Origin: Akkermansia muciniphila
GTDB taxonomy: Bacteria; Verrucomicrobiota; Verrucomicrobiia; Verrucomicrobiales; Akkermansiaceae
Reading direction: 5' to 3'
Assembly (NCBI RefSeq): GCF_018709685.1
Contig: NZ_JABDHQ010000019.1
Span: 1-43,696 of the forward strand
DNA: 43,696 bases
The stretch's first letter is position 1. Every line of letters starts with the position of its first letter. The translations under genes and the position numbers were made by a program. The notes beneath the pieces were generated by a model. The model worked only from the letters and a program-made list of their open reading frames with translations. It did not search any database and was not told where the DNA came from. Shown here one piece after another: positions 1 to 7,668 of the stretch.

Positions 1-2
1 AG

Positions 3-1313
3 AATGAGGAGGCTCTACTTCATTACAAGAAGTCTTTGAAAGGTTATAACAGGATATTAAAAATTAATCCTGCTGATGATGCCTCCTTTGCTAATAAGGG
101 AATAGTATTATCCAATCTTGGAAAGCAAAAAGAAGCGTTGAAGTGTTATATTCAAGCTCTGAAAATTAATAAAGATAATAAAATAGCGAAACAGAAAAGA
201 AGATCTTTGATTGGCAGTCAACAATTCTGGGAAAGCTTGTCTGGAAATAGTCGCATTGATTTATGGAGCGGAGATGATGACTTCAATACTTTGGCTAGTA
301 GAGAAAAATTGAAAGACTGCTCCAGTAAGGATTTATCCTGTATTCACCGTTTATGGGTAGAACAGTACCGGATATTATATTTGCTTAGCGCAGACCTTAA
401 GCAGGTAGGGCATTATACATCATCCTCCGTCTTTGAAATCTTGCTTCAAGAAGAGGGAGAAACAAAGGGGAAAGCGGCACCTTTACGGTTGTGTAGCGTG
501 GCAGCGGCCAATGACCCTACGGAAGGAACCGTGTTCCTTTCTTTGCTTCATAAAAATTGTATACCTTCCCCAAGAATTCAAAGCGATCTTTCCGTACTAC
601 AGACTTCCTTTTCTTCCGCTATTGATTCCTTGAACCAGTTCCGTCTTTACGGCAAAAAAGACGGAGAAGAAGGAACGGGACTTTGCCTAGTGTTCAACCG
701 GGATTTTTTTGCCGCTCCTGGAGAGGTTTCTCTGATTGCCGTCAAAAGGGAGGAGGAACAATTTCTCAAGGAAGAAACGGAAACAGGCCATAAACTTCCC
801 CTTTACTGGGTATTGTACTATGACTGCGAGTCCGGACACGTTTATTATACGCCTGCGTGTACGGAACACAGTTTGAATCGGGAATTGGAGATGACGGAAG
901 ATTCTTTTCGAAAATCTGACCGTAAGAGAGTTAAGAATATTGGGGAATCACTGAAAAGAATTCGGTACTATTTTAAGTCAATCAGCAAGAAATATCAGCA
1001 GACGGCCTTGGAAATGCTTATTTACCTGAGGCATCTGGTGAAGGATGCCGCATTCAAGGATGAAAAGGAATTGAGGATTTTATCGTTGCATCCGTATAAT
1101 GATTCGTCCCTCAAGGTATTGACGGGGAAAAATTGTCTGTCGGTCAATTATCTGCCTGTCATTCATGATAAGGAAGAGTATTTGAATCAAGTGATTGCGG
1201 GACCGAAATTGAAGGATTTTACCAATCTGGTGGATGTGGCCAAGTTCAGGCTCCATCATTTAGGAGGAAAGAAGGAAGTGGAGTTTCGCCAGTCACGGAC
1301 GCCTTTGAGCTGA
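3..1313 (+). CDS. TPR protein with DUF2971-like C-terminal domain (5' end cut by the window)
   Basis: The reading frame is open to the first base of the window, so the start lies upstream; a TTG at 36 is probably internal. The first ~50 residues are a tetratricopeptide repeat pair (EEALLHYKKSL; ALKCYIQALKINKDNKIA). From about residue 120 the protein resembles DUF2971-type proteins: a position-specific YTSSSVFEILL stretch, then LRLCSVAAANDPTEG (the family's conserved NDP-E), a central SLNQFRLYGKKDG...GTGLCLVF segment (family: shY...kGvclvF) and a late FKDEKELRILSL (family: EkEwRi). DUF2971 has no firmly established activity. The gene is visibly AT-richer than those to its right, which may indicate acquisition. 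A short GC hairpin follows it. The TPR and DUF2971 assignments are from motif reading and the biological role is unknown. Confidence 0.7.
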   Translation, partial: NEEALLHYKKSLKGYNRILKINPADDASFANKGIVLSNLGKQKEALKCYIQALKINKDNKIAKQKRRSLIGSQQFWESLSGNSRIDLWSGDDDFNTLASREKLKDCSSKDLSCIHRLWVEQYRILYLLSADLKQVGHYTSSSVFEILLQEEGETKGKAAPLRLCSVAAANDPTEGTVFLSLLHKNCIPSPRIQSDLSVLQTSFSSAIDSLNQFRLYGKKDGEEGTGLCLVFNRDFFAAPGEVSLIAVKREEEQFLKEETETGHKLPLYWVLYYDCESGHVYYTPACTEHSLNRELEMTEDSFRKSDRKRVKNIGESLKRIRYYFKSISKKYQQTALEMLIYLRHLVKDAAFKDEKELRILSLHPYNDSSLKVLTGKNCLSVNYLPVIHDKEEYLNQVIAGPKLKDFTNLVDVAKFRLHHLGGKKEVEFRQSRTPLS

Positions 1314-1336
1314 TGAGACGGCAGGAAAATGGGAGT

Positions 1337-1354
1337 GAAGGCCTCCCGGCCTTC
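1337..1354. terminator. Hairpin between two convergent genes
   Basis: A perfect 7-bp stem (GAAGGCC / GGCCTTC) with a TCCC loop lies 24 nt after the stop of the TPR/DUF2971 gene and before the convergent lipoprotein gene. There is no clear T-run on either side, so termination is plausible but not certain. Confidence 0.35.
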
Positions 1355-1453
1355 ATCGTTGAAGAATTCCGGAGTGTAGCGAAGGGGAAATAAGATGTGT
1401 GTTTTTAAGCTTTCGCGTTGCTTCGGAAGAAGGGGGCATTAGGTTCAGAAGAC

Positions 1454-2005
1454 TTAATGCCTAGGCTCTTCCCTATGGACCGTCAACGTGTGCGGATGCT
1501 GGGGAAGGGTGAAGCACCAGCCGAAGAGGCGTACAAAGCGGTAGTAAAGTCCCTTGCGGCTGGCGTGCTGGGTGGTCATGAGGTCGTAGAAGGCCAGGTC
1601 TATCTGGCTTCTGGCGATGGGGGCCCCGTTCATTTTGGCGTGCAGCATGGCGTCGTGGAACAGGGAAGGGAGGAGCATGTCCGGCGGGGTGGTTCCCCAG
1701 GTGACGCCGTCCCAGCCGTAGCCGGGAGAGATGGTGAATGTGCCGCCCTCCGCTTCCAGACGGATGGAAGGGTCGTAAACGCTGGAGGCTGTCCAGTGGC
1801 CGAAGTCCGCCTTTTTTCTCCCGCTGGTCCAGCTGATGGTGTTTTTAGTGATGTAGAAGGGCTTGCCTTCATAAAGGGTTCCTTCATACCATCCGGCCAC
1901 GGCTTCCGGAGCAGGGGAGGGCACGGAGCACGATTCCAGCAGCACCGCAACGCACGCTGTTGTGAATAACATGAAAATATCATGTGAATAAAAAAGAGAG
2001 GGCAT
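1454..2005 (-). CDS. Small lipoprotein with DUF1353-like domain
   Basis: 183 aa if started at the ATG at 2005, or 172 aa from the ATG at 1972. The N-terminus is hydrophobic and ends in a lipobox-like LESC, so export and lipidation are likely, although the stretch lacks the usual positive charge. The core (TFTISPGYGWDGVTWG, then PSLFHDAMLHA, then RSQIDLAFYDLM) matches the pattern of DUF1353 proteins: a glycine-aspartate-rich turn, an LHD-type motif and a D-x-x-F-x-x-M end. DUF1353 has no known biochemical activity. The gene begins 31 nt after the stop of the metallophosphoesterase on the same strand and is probably co-transcribed. Longer upstream in-frame sequence overlaps that neighbour and is not believed to be coding here. 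Confidence 0.65.
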   Translation of the reverse strand: MPSLFYSHDIFMLFTTACVAVLLESCSVPSPAPEAVAGWYEGTLYEGKPFYITKNTISWTSGRKKADFGHWTASSVYDPSIRLEAEGGTFTISPGYGWDGVTWGTTPPDMLLPSLFHDAMLHAKMNGAPIARSQIDLAFYDLMTTQHASRKGLYYRFVRLFGWCFTLPQHPHTLTVHREEPRH

Positions 2006-2036
2006 AGGTTGGCAGGGAGGGTTCCGAATGGTTGTT

Positions 2037-2894
2037 TTATTGGATTTCCAGCACGATGATTTCCGGAGGGCAGCAGAAGCGGAGGGGAAGAACGCTGCAC
2101 CCCAGCCCGCGCGTGATGAGGAATGGGGTTCCATTCAGCTGGGACCAGGGATAGGAGAATTTGGCCTTCTCCCGGGAGATGTTCGCCAGGGGCTTGCCGC
2201 CGGGCAGGCAAATCTGTCCGCCGTGGGTGTGGGCGCTGATAACGGCGTCCGCCGTGCCGGGAGCCAGCAACGGAAAGATGTCCGGTACGTGGGATAGCAG
2301 GATGTGGGGAATGTCCGGGGAGAGGCGCAGCGGCAGTTCCTCCGGCCTGATTCTCAGGTGGTAGTCATCACGGACGGAGGAAAGCTGGAGGTCCCTTCCT
2401 CCGGGGAGGTGCAGCAGCAGGGAATCGTTCCACATGGGCAGGATGCCCAGTTCTGAAAACATGTTCCGCCACAGGTCCCAGCCGTAGTACTGGTCATGGT
2501 TGCCCTGCACGGCAAAGATGCCCAGGGGGGCTTTCAGCATCTTGAAGTATTCCCGGGCGGTTTCCGGGCTCATGCTGCTCTCCCGGGTGTGGCCGTTGGC
2601 ATAGTCCCCCATCAGGAAGATCATGGCCGGCTGGGCCTCCATGATTTTTTCCATGTACCGGTGCGCCTGGTCGCCGCCGTTCGGGCGCAGATGGAAGTCT
2701 CCGGCAATCACGATCCGGAGCGGGGAGCCGCCTTTTTCCTTCCATTGCGGCACTTCCAGCGCGGTTGTGACGGTTTCCACGCGCCTGGGTTCCACCTGCC
2801 ACGCCCACATGAATAAGGAAAAGCCGATCATCAGTACTGAGACAGAGATGATTGCAAGTTTGTTGAGAAGGGGATGACGCGGGCGTGACTTCAT
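2037..2894 (-). CDS. Membrane-anchored metallophosphoesterase (YkuE-like)
   Basis: 285 aa from the ATG at 2894; a TTG at 2942 would add 16 residues and cannot be excluded. Residues ~10-33 form one transmembrane or signal-anchor segment. The calcineurin-like phosphoesterase motifs are complete and in order: GDFH (65-68), GDY (96-98), GNHD (131-134), SHVPD (201-205) and HTHGGQ (222-227), giving the dinuclear metal site. The family hydrolyses phosphomonoesters or phosphodiesters; the YkuE group acts near the membrane and some members process lipid A intermediates, but the substrate cannot be read from sequence. It is the first gene of a two-gene unit with the DUF1353-like lipoprotein and is divergent from the NifU-like gene at 3047. 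Confidence 0.85.
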   Translation of the reverse strand: MKSRPRHPLLNKLAIISVSVLMIGFSLFMWAWQVEPRRVETVTTALEVPQWKEKGGSPLRIVIAGDFHLRPNGGDQAHRYMEKIMEAQPAMIFLMGDYANGHTRESSMSPETAREYFKMLKAPLGIFAVQGNHDQYYGWDLWRNMFSELGILPMWNDSLLLHLPGGRDLQLSSVRDDYHLRIRPEELPLRLSPDIPHILLSHVPDIFPLLAPGTADAVISAHTHGGQICLPGGKPLANISREKAKFSYPWSQLNGTPFLITRGLGCSVLPLRFCCPPEIIVLEIQ

Positions 2895-2952
2895 GCGGGG
2901 CGGGCTCCGGACTGATGATGAAGCATTTCGCCCGGTTTTCAATCATTCGTGT

Positions 2953-2980
2953 TTGCCAATCGGGATTTTGCTGGTATGAT
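2953..2980 (+). promoter_or_regulatory. Promoter of the NifU-like/GGGtGRT operon
   Basis: TTGCCA (2953-2958), a 16-nt spacer and TATGAT (2975-2980), with TGG just before the -10 (extended -10). This predicts a start near 2987 and a leader of about 60 nt. It lies in the divergent gap with the metallophosphoesterase. Confidence 0.55.
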
Positions 2981-3046
2981 CCGTCCCGCTCAAGGTGGGG
3001 CTGTCCGATGACTGCAGGCCCATCTTCATATTAACATCCTAATACC

Positions 3047-3739
3047 ATGCAGTTTACACACGAAATCGAACAAATGTGTTGCGTCAAGAAAGGCTGCAAC
3101 CATGGTCCGGCCCCCATCCCGCAGGAAGGCAACTGGACGCAATCCAAGGAGATCACGGATATTTCCGGCCTGACCCACGGCGTGGGCTGGTGCGCTCCCC
3201 AGCAGGGCACCTGCAAGCTGACGCTGAACGTCAAGAACGGCATCGTTGAAGAAGCCCTTGTGGAAACCAGCGGCTGCTCCGGCATGACCCACTCCGCCGC
3301 CATGGCCGCGGAAATCCTGCCCGGCAAGACCGTGCTGGAAGCGATGAACACGGACCTCGTGTGCGACGCCATCAATACCGCCATGCGCGAACTGTTCCTG
3401 CAGATCGTGTACGGCCGCACCCAGAGCGCTTTCTCCGAAGGCGGCCTGCCCATCGGCGCCGGCCTTGAAGACCTCGGCAAAGGCCTCCGCTCCCAGATCG
3501 GCACCCTGTACGGCACCCGCGCCAAGGGCCCCCGCTACCTGGAAATGGCTGAAGGCTACATCACCAAGCTGGCTCTGGACGAAGACGGTGAAATCATCGG
3601 CTACGAGTTCGTCCGCATGGGCCCGATGATGGAAATGATCAAGAAGGGCATGGACGCCAATGAAGCCCTCGCCAAGTGCACGGGCAATTACGGTCGTTTT
3701 GACGAGGCCGCCAAGTACATTGATCCTCGTCACGAATGA
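3047..3739 (+). CDS. NifU N-domain-like iron-sulfur scaffold protein, partner of GGGtGRT
   Basis: 230 aa. The protein resembles the NifU/IscU N-terminal scaffold superfamily around SGCSGMTHSAAMAAEIL (about residues 75-91), which corresponds to the GC-containing cluster-ligand loop. Further cysteines occur in MCCVKKGC (10-17), GWCAPQQGTC and DLVCDA. In anaerobes this family is regularly encoded directly upstream of the GGGtGRT protein, as here (45-nt gap). The biochemical job of the pair is not established; the scaffold label comes from the fold family. Codon use is strongly biased towards C-ending codons compared with the neighbours, which suggests high expression. The ATG at 3047 is the first in frame after the predicted promoter. 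Confidence 0.8.
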   Translation: MQFTHEIEQMCCVKKGCNHGPAPIPQEGNWTQSKEITDISGLTHGVGWCAPQQGTCKLTLNVKNGIVEEALVETSGCSGMTHSAAMAAEILPGKTVLEAMNTDLVCDAINTAMRELFLQIVYGRTQSAFSEGGLPIGAGLEDLGKGLRSQIGTLYGTRAKGPRYLEMAEGYITKLALDEDGEIIGYEFVRMGPMMEMIKKGMDANEALAKCTGNYGRFDEAAKYIDPRHE

Positions 3740-3784
3740 GATTGAATTAAGAAGAGAATATCAACTTCAAGCACTATTACCATT

Positions 3785-4792
3785 ATGCCTCTTTTCGAAT
3801 CCTACGACCGCCGCATCAAGCAGATCAATGAAGCCCTGGCCAAATACGGCATCGGCTCCATTGAAGAAGCGGAACAACTCTGCCTTTCCAAGGGCATCAA
3901 CGTTCGCGAAATCGTGAACGGCATCCAGCCCATCGCGTTTGAAAACGCCGGCTGGGCCTATGTGGTGGGCGCCGCCATCGCCATCAAGAAGGGCTGCACG
4001 AAGGCCGCCGACGCCGCTGAAGCCATCGGTGAAGGCCTCCAGTCCTTCTGCATCCCCGGTTCCGTTGCGGATGACCGCAAGGTGGGCCTGGGCCACGGCA
4101 ACCTGGCCGCCATGCTCCTGCGTGATGAAACGGAATGCTTCTGCTTCCTGGCCGGGCACGAATCCTTTGCCGCCGCTGAAGGCGCCATCGGCATTGCCAA
4201 GTCCGCCAACCGCGTCCGCAAGCAGGACCTCCGCGTCTGCCTGAACGGCCTTGGCAAGGATGCCGCGTACATCATCTCCCGCATCAACGGCTTCACGTAC
4301 GTGCAGACCAAGTTCGACTATGCCACGGGCAAGCTGAACATCATCCAGGAGAAGGCTTTCTCCAAGGGCCCGAAGGCCGCCGTGCGCGTGTACGGCTGCG
4401 ACGACGTGCGCGAAGGCGTGGCCGTCATGTGGAATGAAGGCGTGGACGTTTCCATCACCGGGAACTCCACCAACCCCACCCGCTTCCAGCACCCGGTAGC
4501 CGGCACCTACAAGAAGGAATGCAACGAGAAGGGCAAGAAGTACTTCTCCGTGGCTTCCGGCGGCGGTACGGGCCGCACCCTGCACCCGGACAACATGGCT
4601 GCCGGTCCCGCCTCCTACGGCATGACCGATACCATGGGCCGCATGCACTCCGACGCCCAGTTCGCCGGCTCCTCCTCCGTGCCCGCCCACGTGGAAATGA
4701 TGGGCCTCATCGGCATGGGCAACAACCCGATGGTCGGCGCTTCCGTAGCGGTGGCCGTGGCTGTTGAAGAAGCCGCCAAGGAAAACGCCTGA
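3785..4792 (+). CDS. GGGtGRT family protein
   Basis: 335 aa, typical for the family. The naming motif SGGGTGRTLHPDN is near residue 258. A C-terminal stretch rich in Gly, Ala and Met follows (MMGLIGMGNNPMVGASVAVAVAVEEAAKENA region). Conserved cysteines occur in EQLCLS, KKGCTKA, QSFCIPGS, TECFCF and RVCLNG. The family is widespread in gut anaerobes and clostridia, nearly always next to a NifU-like protein, and has no assigned activity. Translation starts at the ATG at 3785, 45 nt after the partner gene, and the transcript ends at the strong hairpin just downstream. Codon bias matches the partner and differs from most other genes in the window, consistent with high expression. Confidence 0.88.
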   Translation: MPLFESYDRRIKQINEALAKYGIGSIEEAEQLCLSKGINVREIVNGIQPIAFENAGWAYVVGAAIAIKKGCTKAADAAEAIGEGLQSFCIPGSVADDRKVGLGHGNLAAMLLRDETECFCFLAGHESFAAAEGAIGIAKSANRVRKQDLRVCLNGLGKDAAYIISRINGFTYVQTKFDYATGKLNIIQEKAFSKGPKAAVRVYGCDDVREGVAVMWNEGVDVSITGNSTNPTRFQHPVAGTYKKECNEKGKKYFSVASGGGTGRTLHPDNMAAGPASYGMTDTMGRMHSDAQFAGSSSVPAHVEMMGLIGMGNNPMVGASVAVAVAVEEAAKENA

Positions 4793-4812
4793 GCGCTCCG
4801 TTAAAAATTCAC

Positions 4813-4849
4813 AGAGCCGCTTCCCTGATGAGGGGAAGCGGCTCTTTTT
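4813..4849. terminator. Strong rho-independent terminator after GGGtGRT gene
   Basis: A 13-bp perfect stem (AGAGCCGCTTCCC / GGGAAGCGGCTCT) with a 7-nt loop is followed by TTTT. It lies 20 nt after the stop codon and before a convergent gene. Confidence 0.9.
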
Positions 4850-4920
4850 ATGGCTTGGTGAACAAGGGAAGGGCGGAAAAGGAGGAATTACCGGCTCCCG
4901 CTGCTATTTCCTTCCGAAAA

Positions 4921-5511
4921 TCAGCTCCCGATGCGGAACCGTCCGTCCCGGTCCGTGCGCGGAGGCAGCCCGCGTGAAGGCGCGGATCTTCTGGAAACAG
5001 TCGCCGGTCTGGCTGCGGACGGCCTGACCACGCGGATTTCCGTCCGCCCGGTAGCAGCGGGTACAACAGTTTTCCCGGGTTCCGCGGCATGGACCGGAGC
5101 AGGGGCGGGGACTGTCCCGGCCACCAGTTTTTGCTGTTCATGGGACTTGTAGGCGCGCTGCAGGGTAAAATCTCTCTGTTCCCCGGGTTTCAGGGAGTAG
5201 TCCGCCTTCTTGGATTCCCCCGCTTTCCGGGCCAGGGGCTCCACGCGTTGCTGCAATTGCGCGGCGGTTTCCAGCTTGCCAGCCACCCATTCCGGATTCC
5301 ATTCCGGGGTTGAACTTTTCAGGGATTGAAGGAGTTCCGCGGCCTTTTTGCCGCTTTCCATGGCAGCCTTGTAATCGCCTTCCTTTTCCAGCCGCGCGGC
5401 GCGCGTCAGGGAAAGGTTGGCTTCGTAAAACGTGTCTCCGGGATCGCCGAGGGCCGTCATGGACGCCAGGATCATGCAGAGCAGGGAACAGGGTAGAAGA
5501 TGTCTTTTCAT
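4921..5511 (-). CDS. Small secreted protein of unknown function with RFRIGS tail
   Basis: 196 aa from the ATG at 5511. An N-terminal signal peptide (KRHLLPCSLLCMILASMTALG) is followed by a helical TPR-like segment of about 70 residues (DPGDTFYEANLSLTRAARL... to PEWNPEWVAGKL). A low-complexity Pro/Ala/Arg-rich region leads to the C-terminal RFRIGS. Both the helical segment and the six-residue tail match the much larger secreted protein at 38322-41066: DPxDxYxEA, LTRAA, DYxxA and PxWxP are shared positions. The two therefore look like members of one secreted family. Function is unknown. A longer N-terminal extension to 5592 is possible but would bury the signal peptide. Confidence 0.75.
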   Translation of the reverse strand: MKRHLLPCSLLCMILASMTALGDPGDTFYEANLSLTRAARLEKEGDYKAAMESGKKAAELLQSLKSSTPEWNPEWVAGKLETAAQLQQRVEPLARKAGESKKADYSLKPGEQRDFTLQRAYKSHEQQKLVAGTVPAPAPVHAAEPGKTVVPAATGRTEIRVVRPSAARPATVSRRSAPSRGLPPRTDRDGRFRIGS

Positions 5512-5521
5512 GATTGTTGGA

Positions 5522-5549
5522 ACTATAGCATGCGGGTCCGTTTTGGAAA
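5522..5549 (-). promoter_or_regulatory. Promoter of the small RFRIGS protein gene
   Basis: On the minus strand: TTTCCA, 16 nt, TATAGT. The -10 ends 10 nt before the ATG at 5511, so the predicted transcript would have almost no leader. Confidence 0.45.
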
Positions 5550-5629
5550 GGCCTTTCTTCCGGCATGTCCACATGGAGCAGGGGAAGGCCACGGCCTGGA
5601 GATGAGCGGGAGGATGGATGTTTCCTCTT

Positions 5630-6312
5630 TTATGAACGAAGCCTATCTAATTTGCGGCGAAGCATTTGAAGAATTTCCTGCGGGGTGCGGCCGGGTTCCC
5701 TGATCCAATCGTAAAACTTTTCCCCATTGACCGGAATCCTCACGTTCCCCAGCTGTTTCAGTCTAATGCCTATGTGTTCAGACCAGCAATTGTTACGATA
5801 TACCCCTCCGCTTCCAACGCCAAAAAAGTGCCTCATTATCATGCTTATTTTAATGTGGAGCATATTCTGCTCTTTTGCTTTCAATATTCTCTTATTGATG
5901 GATATACGCCACTCCTTCTCTATTTTGGTCAGATTCCTCTTCCGCCATGTATCAGCATAGAAACGGCATTCATTCTCACTGATGATCTTGCCATTTAAAG
6001 CTTCCCGCAGGCACGCCGGATTAAAAGGCTTAGTGATGTCTTTCCGGACCCGGCGGATGGCATCAAAGTGTTTGATATATCAAGGTTCATGAATTTTTTC
6101 ACACAGTGATTACCTACGGTCAGTTTTTTTCTATTGATCATGTTTTGAATGATACAGTGCTCTTTAATAACGTGCCCGCAAATGCATGTACCTTCTTCCT
6201 CCTCCAAAAATGTTTCCACGTGTTCCCATTCCCGCAACGCAGACAGGAACCACTTGGATTCGGAATTAGCTACCAGCTCTGAGCAGAATTGATCCATATA
6301 TGAATTATTCAT
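5630..6312 (-). pseudogene. Frameshifted Cys-cluster (putative zinc-binding) protein gene
   Basis: Two reading frames on the minus strand make one protein when joined by a -1 shift. Frame one starts at 6312 (MNNSYMDQFC) and carries CICGHVIKEHC and VGNHCVKKF, a CxC-x7-C plus C arrangement that could bind zinc. It should stop being meaningful at LDISNT. The neighbouring frame then continues without a stop (FDAIRRVRKDITKPFNPA... down to RRKLDRLRS) for ~145 residues, giving about 227 aa in all. The shift must lie between 6063 and 6079, because an in-frame TGA (6080-6082) blocks the second frame upstream of this. No slippery heptamer was seen in the zero frame, so mutation (or a sequencing error) is preferred over programmed frameshifting. 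The gene is markedly AT-rich relative to its neighbours, suggesting transfer. Function is unknown. Confidence 0.65.
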
Positions 6313-6467
6313 GATTTTATTTTCTATTCATGAGGCGTGCGTGAATGCGCCCTCACCATTCAGGGAAATTTTCAAAATGCATTTCCCCTTCTATATGTTT
6401 CCCCCTCGTCTCTTTCAGCAGGCGCGGGTTTCTTCCTTATTCCAAGCATTTCCGTACCCGGCACAAC

Positions 6468-6496
6468 TTGACGGAAAGGCGGGAGTGCCGTATGAT
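6468..6496 (+). promoter_or_regulatory. Promoter of the methylase-xerD unit
   Basis: TTGACG (6468-6473), 17-nt spacer, TATGAT (6491-6496), ending 16 nt before the ATG at 6513. This is among the best sigma-70-type matches in the window. Confidence 0.6.
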
Positions 6497-6512
6497 GGTT
6501 TAGACCTGATAT

Positions 6513-7646
6513 ATGACCCGGAACGAGCCATCATCCACTCCCGCTCTGCCGATGGAGGAAGACCCCAGATACCTGACGGAACAGATTGTGACGTATCTGG
6601 GCAACAAGCGTTCCCTGTTGCATTTCCTGGGTACGGGGCTGGAGGAGGTGAAAAGCCGCCTGGGGAAGGAGAAATTGAGGGCAGGAGACCTGTTTTCCGG
6701 CAGCGGCATTGTAGCCCGTTTCCTGAAGAAGCATTCGGAGGAATTGATTGTCAATGATCTGGAGGAATACAGCCGCATCGTCAACACCTGCTACCTGAGC
6801 AACCCGGAGGAAGTGGAGAATCTGGAGCTGGAGAGGCATTACCGGCGCCTGCTGCGGTATATGGAAGAGCATGAGTCCCCGGGCTTTATCACGGAATTGT
6901 ACGCTCCCAAAAATCCGGACAGCATCACGCCGGAAGACCGCGTTTTTTATACGCGCCGCAATGCCGTGTACCTGGATACGGCCCGGCAGACCATCAACCT
7001 GCTTCCGGAAGACGTCAGGCCGTATTTCATCGCCCCCCTTCTGGCGGAAGCCTCCGTGCATACGAACACGTCCGGCGTGTTCAAGGGGTTTTACAAGGAC
7101 AGGCAGGGCGTGGGCAAATTCGGCGGCACGGGCGGCAACGCCCTCGCCCGCATCCTGGGGGATATTTCTCTACCGTTTCCCGTGTTTTCCAGATTTGAAT
7201 GCCAATATTCCATCCATTGCCGGGATGCCAATGAACTGGTTGCGGAATTGCCGGAGATGGATGTGGTGTATCTGGACCCCCCTTACAACCAGCATCCGTA
7301 CGGTTCCAATTATTTCATGCTGAACCTGCTGTCTTCCTATGAAAAGCCGGAGGAAACCAGCCGCGTCTCCGGCATTCCCACGGATTGGAAGCGTTCCACG
7401 TACAACAGCCGCCAGCACGCCCCGGCGGCCCTGTTCCGGCTGCTGGAAGAGTGCCCGGCCAGGTTTATCCTGCTTTCCTACAGCTCGGAGGGGTTCATCA
7501 GCTATGAGGAGATGACGGAGTTCCTGGGGCGCCTGGGCCGCATTGTGACGCTGGAAACGCCGTACGCCACCTTCCGGGGGAGCCGGAATTTGAGGAACCG
7601 CCCTCAGAACGTGACGGAGTTCCTGTTCCTGGTGGAACGTTTTTAA
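6513..7646 (+). CDS. DNA adenine methylase (D12/DPPY class)
   Basis: 377 aa; an ATG at 6552 would shorten it by 13 residues. Motifs of N6-adenine methyltransferases of the alpha (D12) class are present in order: YLGNKRS (28-34, cofactor side), DLFSGSG (59-65, S-adenosylmethionine binding) and DPPYNQHPYGSNYF (255-268, catalytic). The ~190-residue insert between them would hold the target recognition part. It is longer than Dam (~280 aa). No restriction endonuclease gene is adjacent, so it is probably a solitary methylase, or its partner is elsewhere. The downstream recombinase gene starts after 22 nt, so the two are likely co-transcribed from the promoter at 6468. The recognition sequence cannot be read from the protein. 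Confidence 0.85.
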   Translation: MTRNEPSSTPALPMEEDPRYLTEQIVTYLGNKRSLLHFLGTGLEEVKSRLGKEKLRAGDLFSGSGIVARFLKKHSEELIVNDLEEYSRIVNTCYLSNPEEVENLELERHYRRLLRYMEEHESPGFITELYAPKNPDSITPEDRVFYTRRNAVYLDTARQTINLLPEDVRPYFIAPLLAEASVHTNTSGVFKGFYKDRQGVGKFGGTGGNALARILGDISLPFPVFSRFECQYSIHCRDANELVAELPEMDVVYLDPPYNQHPYGSNYFMLNLLSSYEKPEETSRVSGIPTDWKRSTYNSRQHAPAALFRLLEECPARFILLSYSSEGFISYEEMTEFLGRLGRIVTLETPYATFRGSRNLRNRPQNVTEFLFLVERF

Positions 7647-7650
7647 CGGG

Positions 7651-7656
7651 AAGGAG
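7651..7656 (+). promoter_or_regulatory. Shine-Dalgarno-like site for xerD
   Basis: AAGGAG lies 12 nt before the ATG at 7669. Clear Shine-Dalgarno sequences are rare in this window, so this one supports the chosen start. Confidence 0.45.
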
Positions 7657-7668
7657 AGGTAGAAGGTC

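Noticed and set aside
6063-6079. Programmed -1 ribosomal frameshift
   Set aside because: No X XXY YYZ heptamer in the zero frame at the shift and no obvious stimulatory structure; a disrupted gene is simpler.
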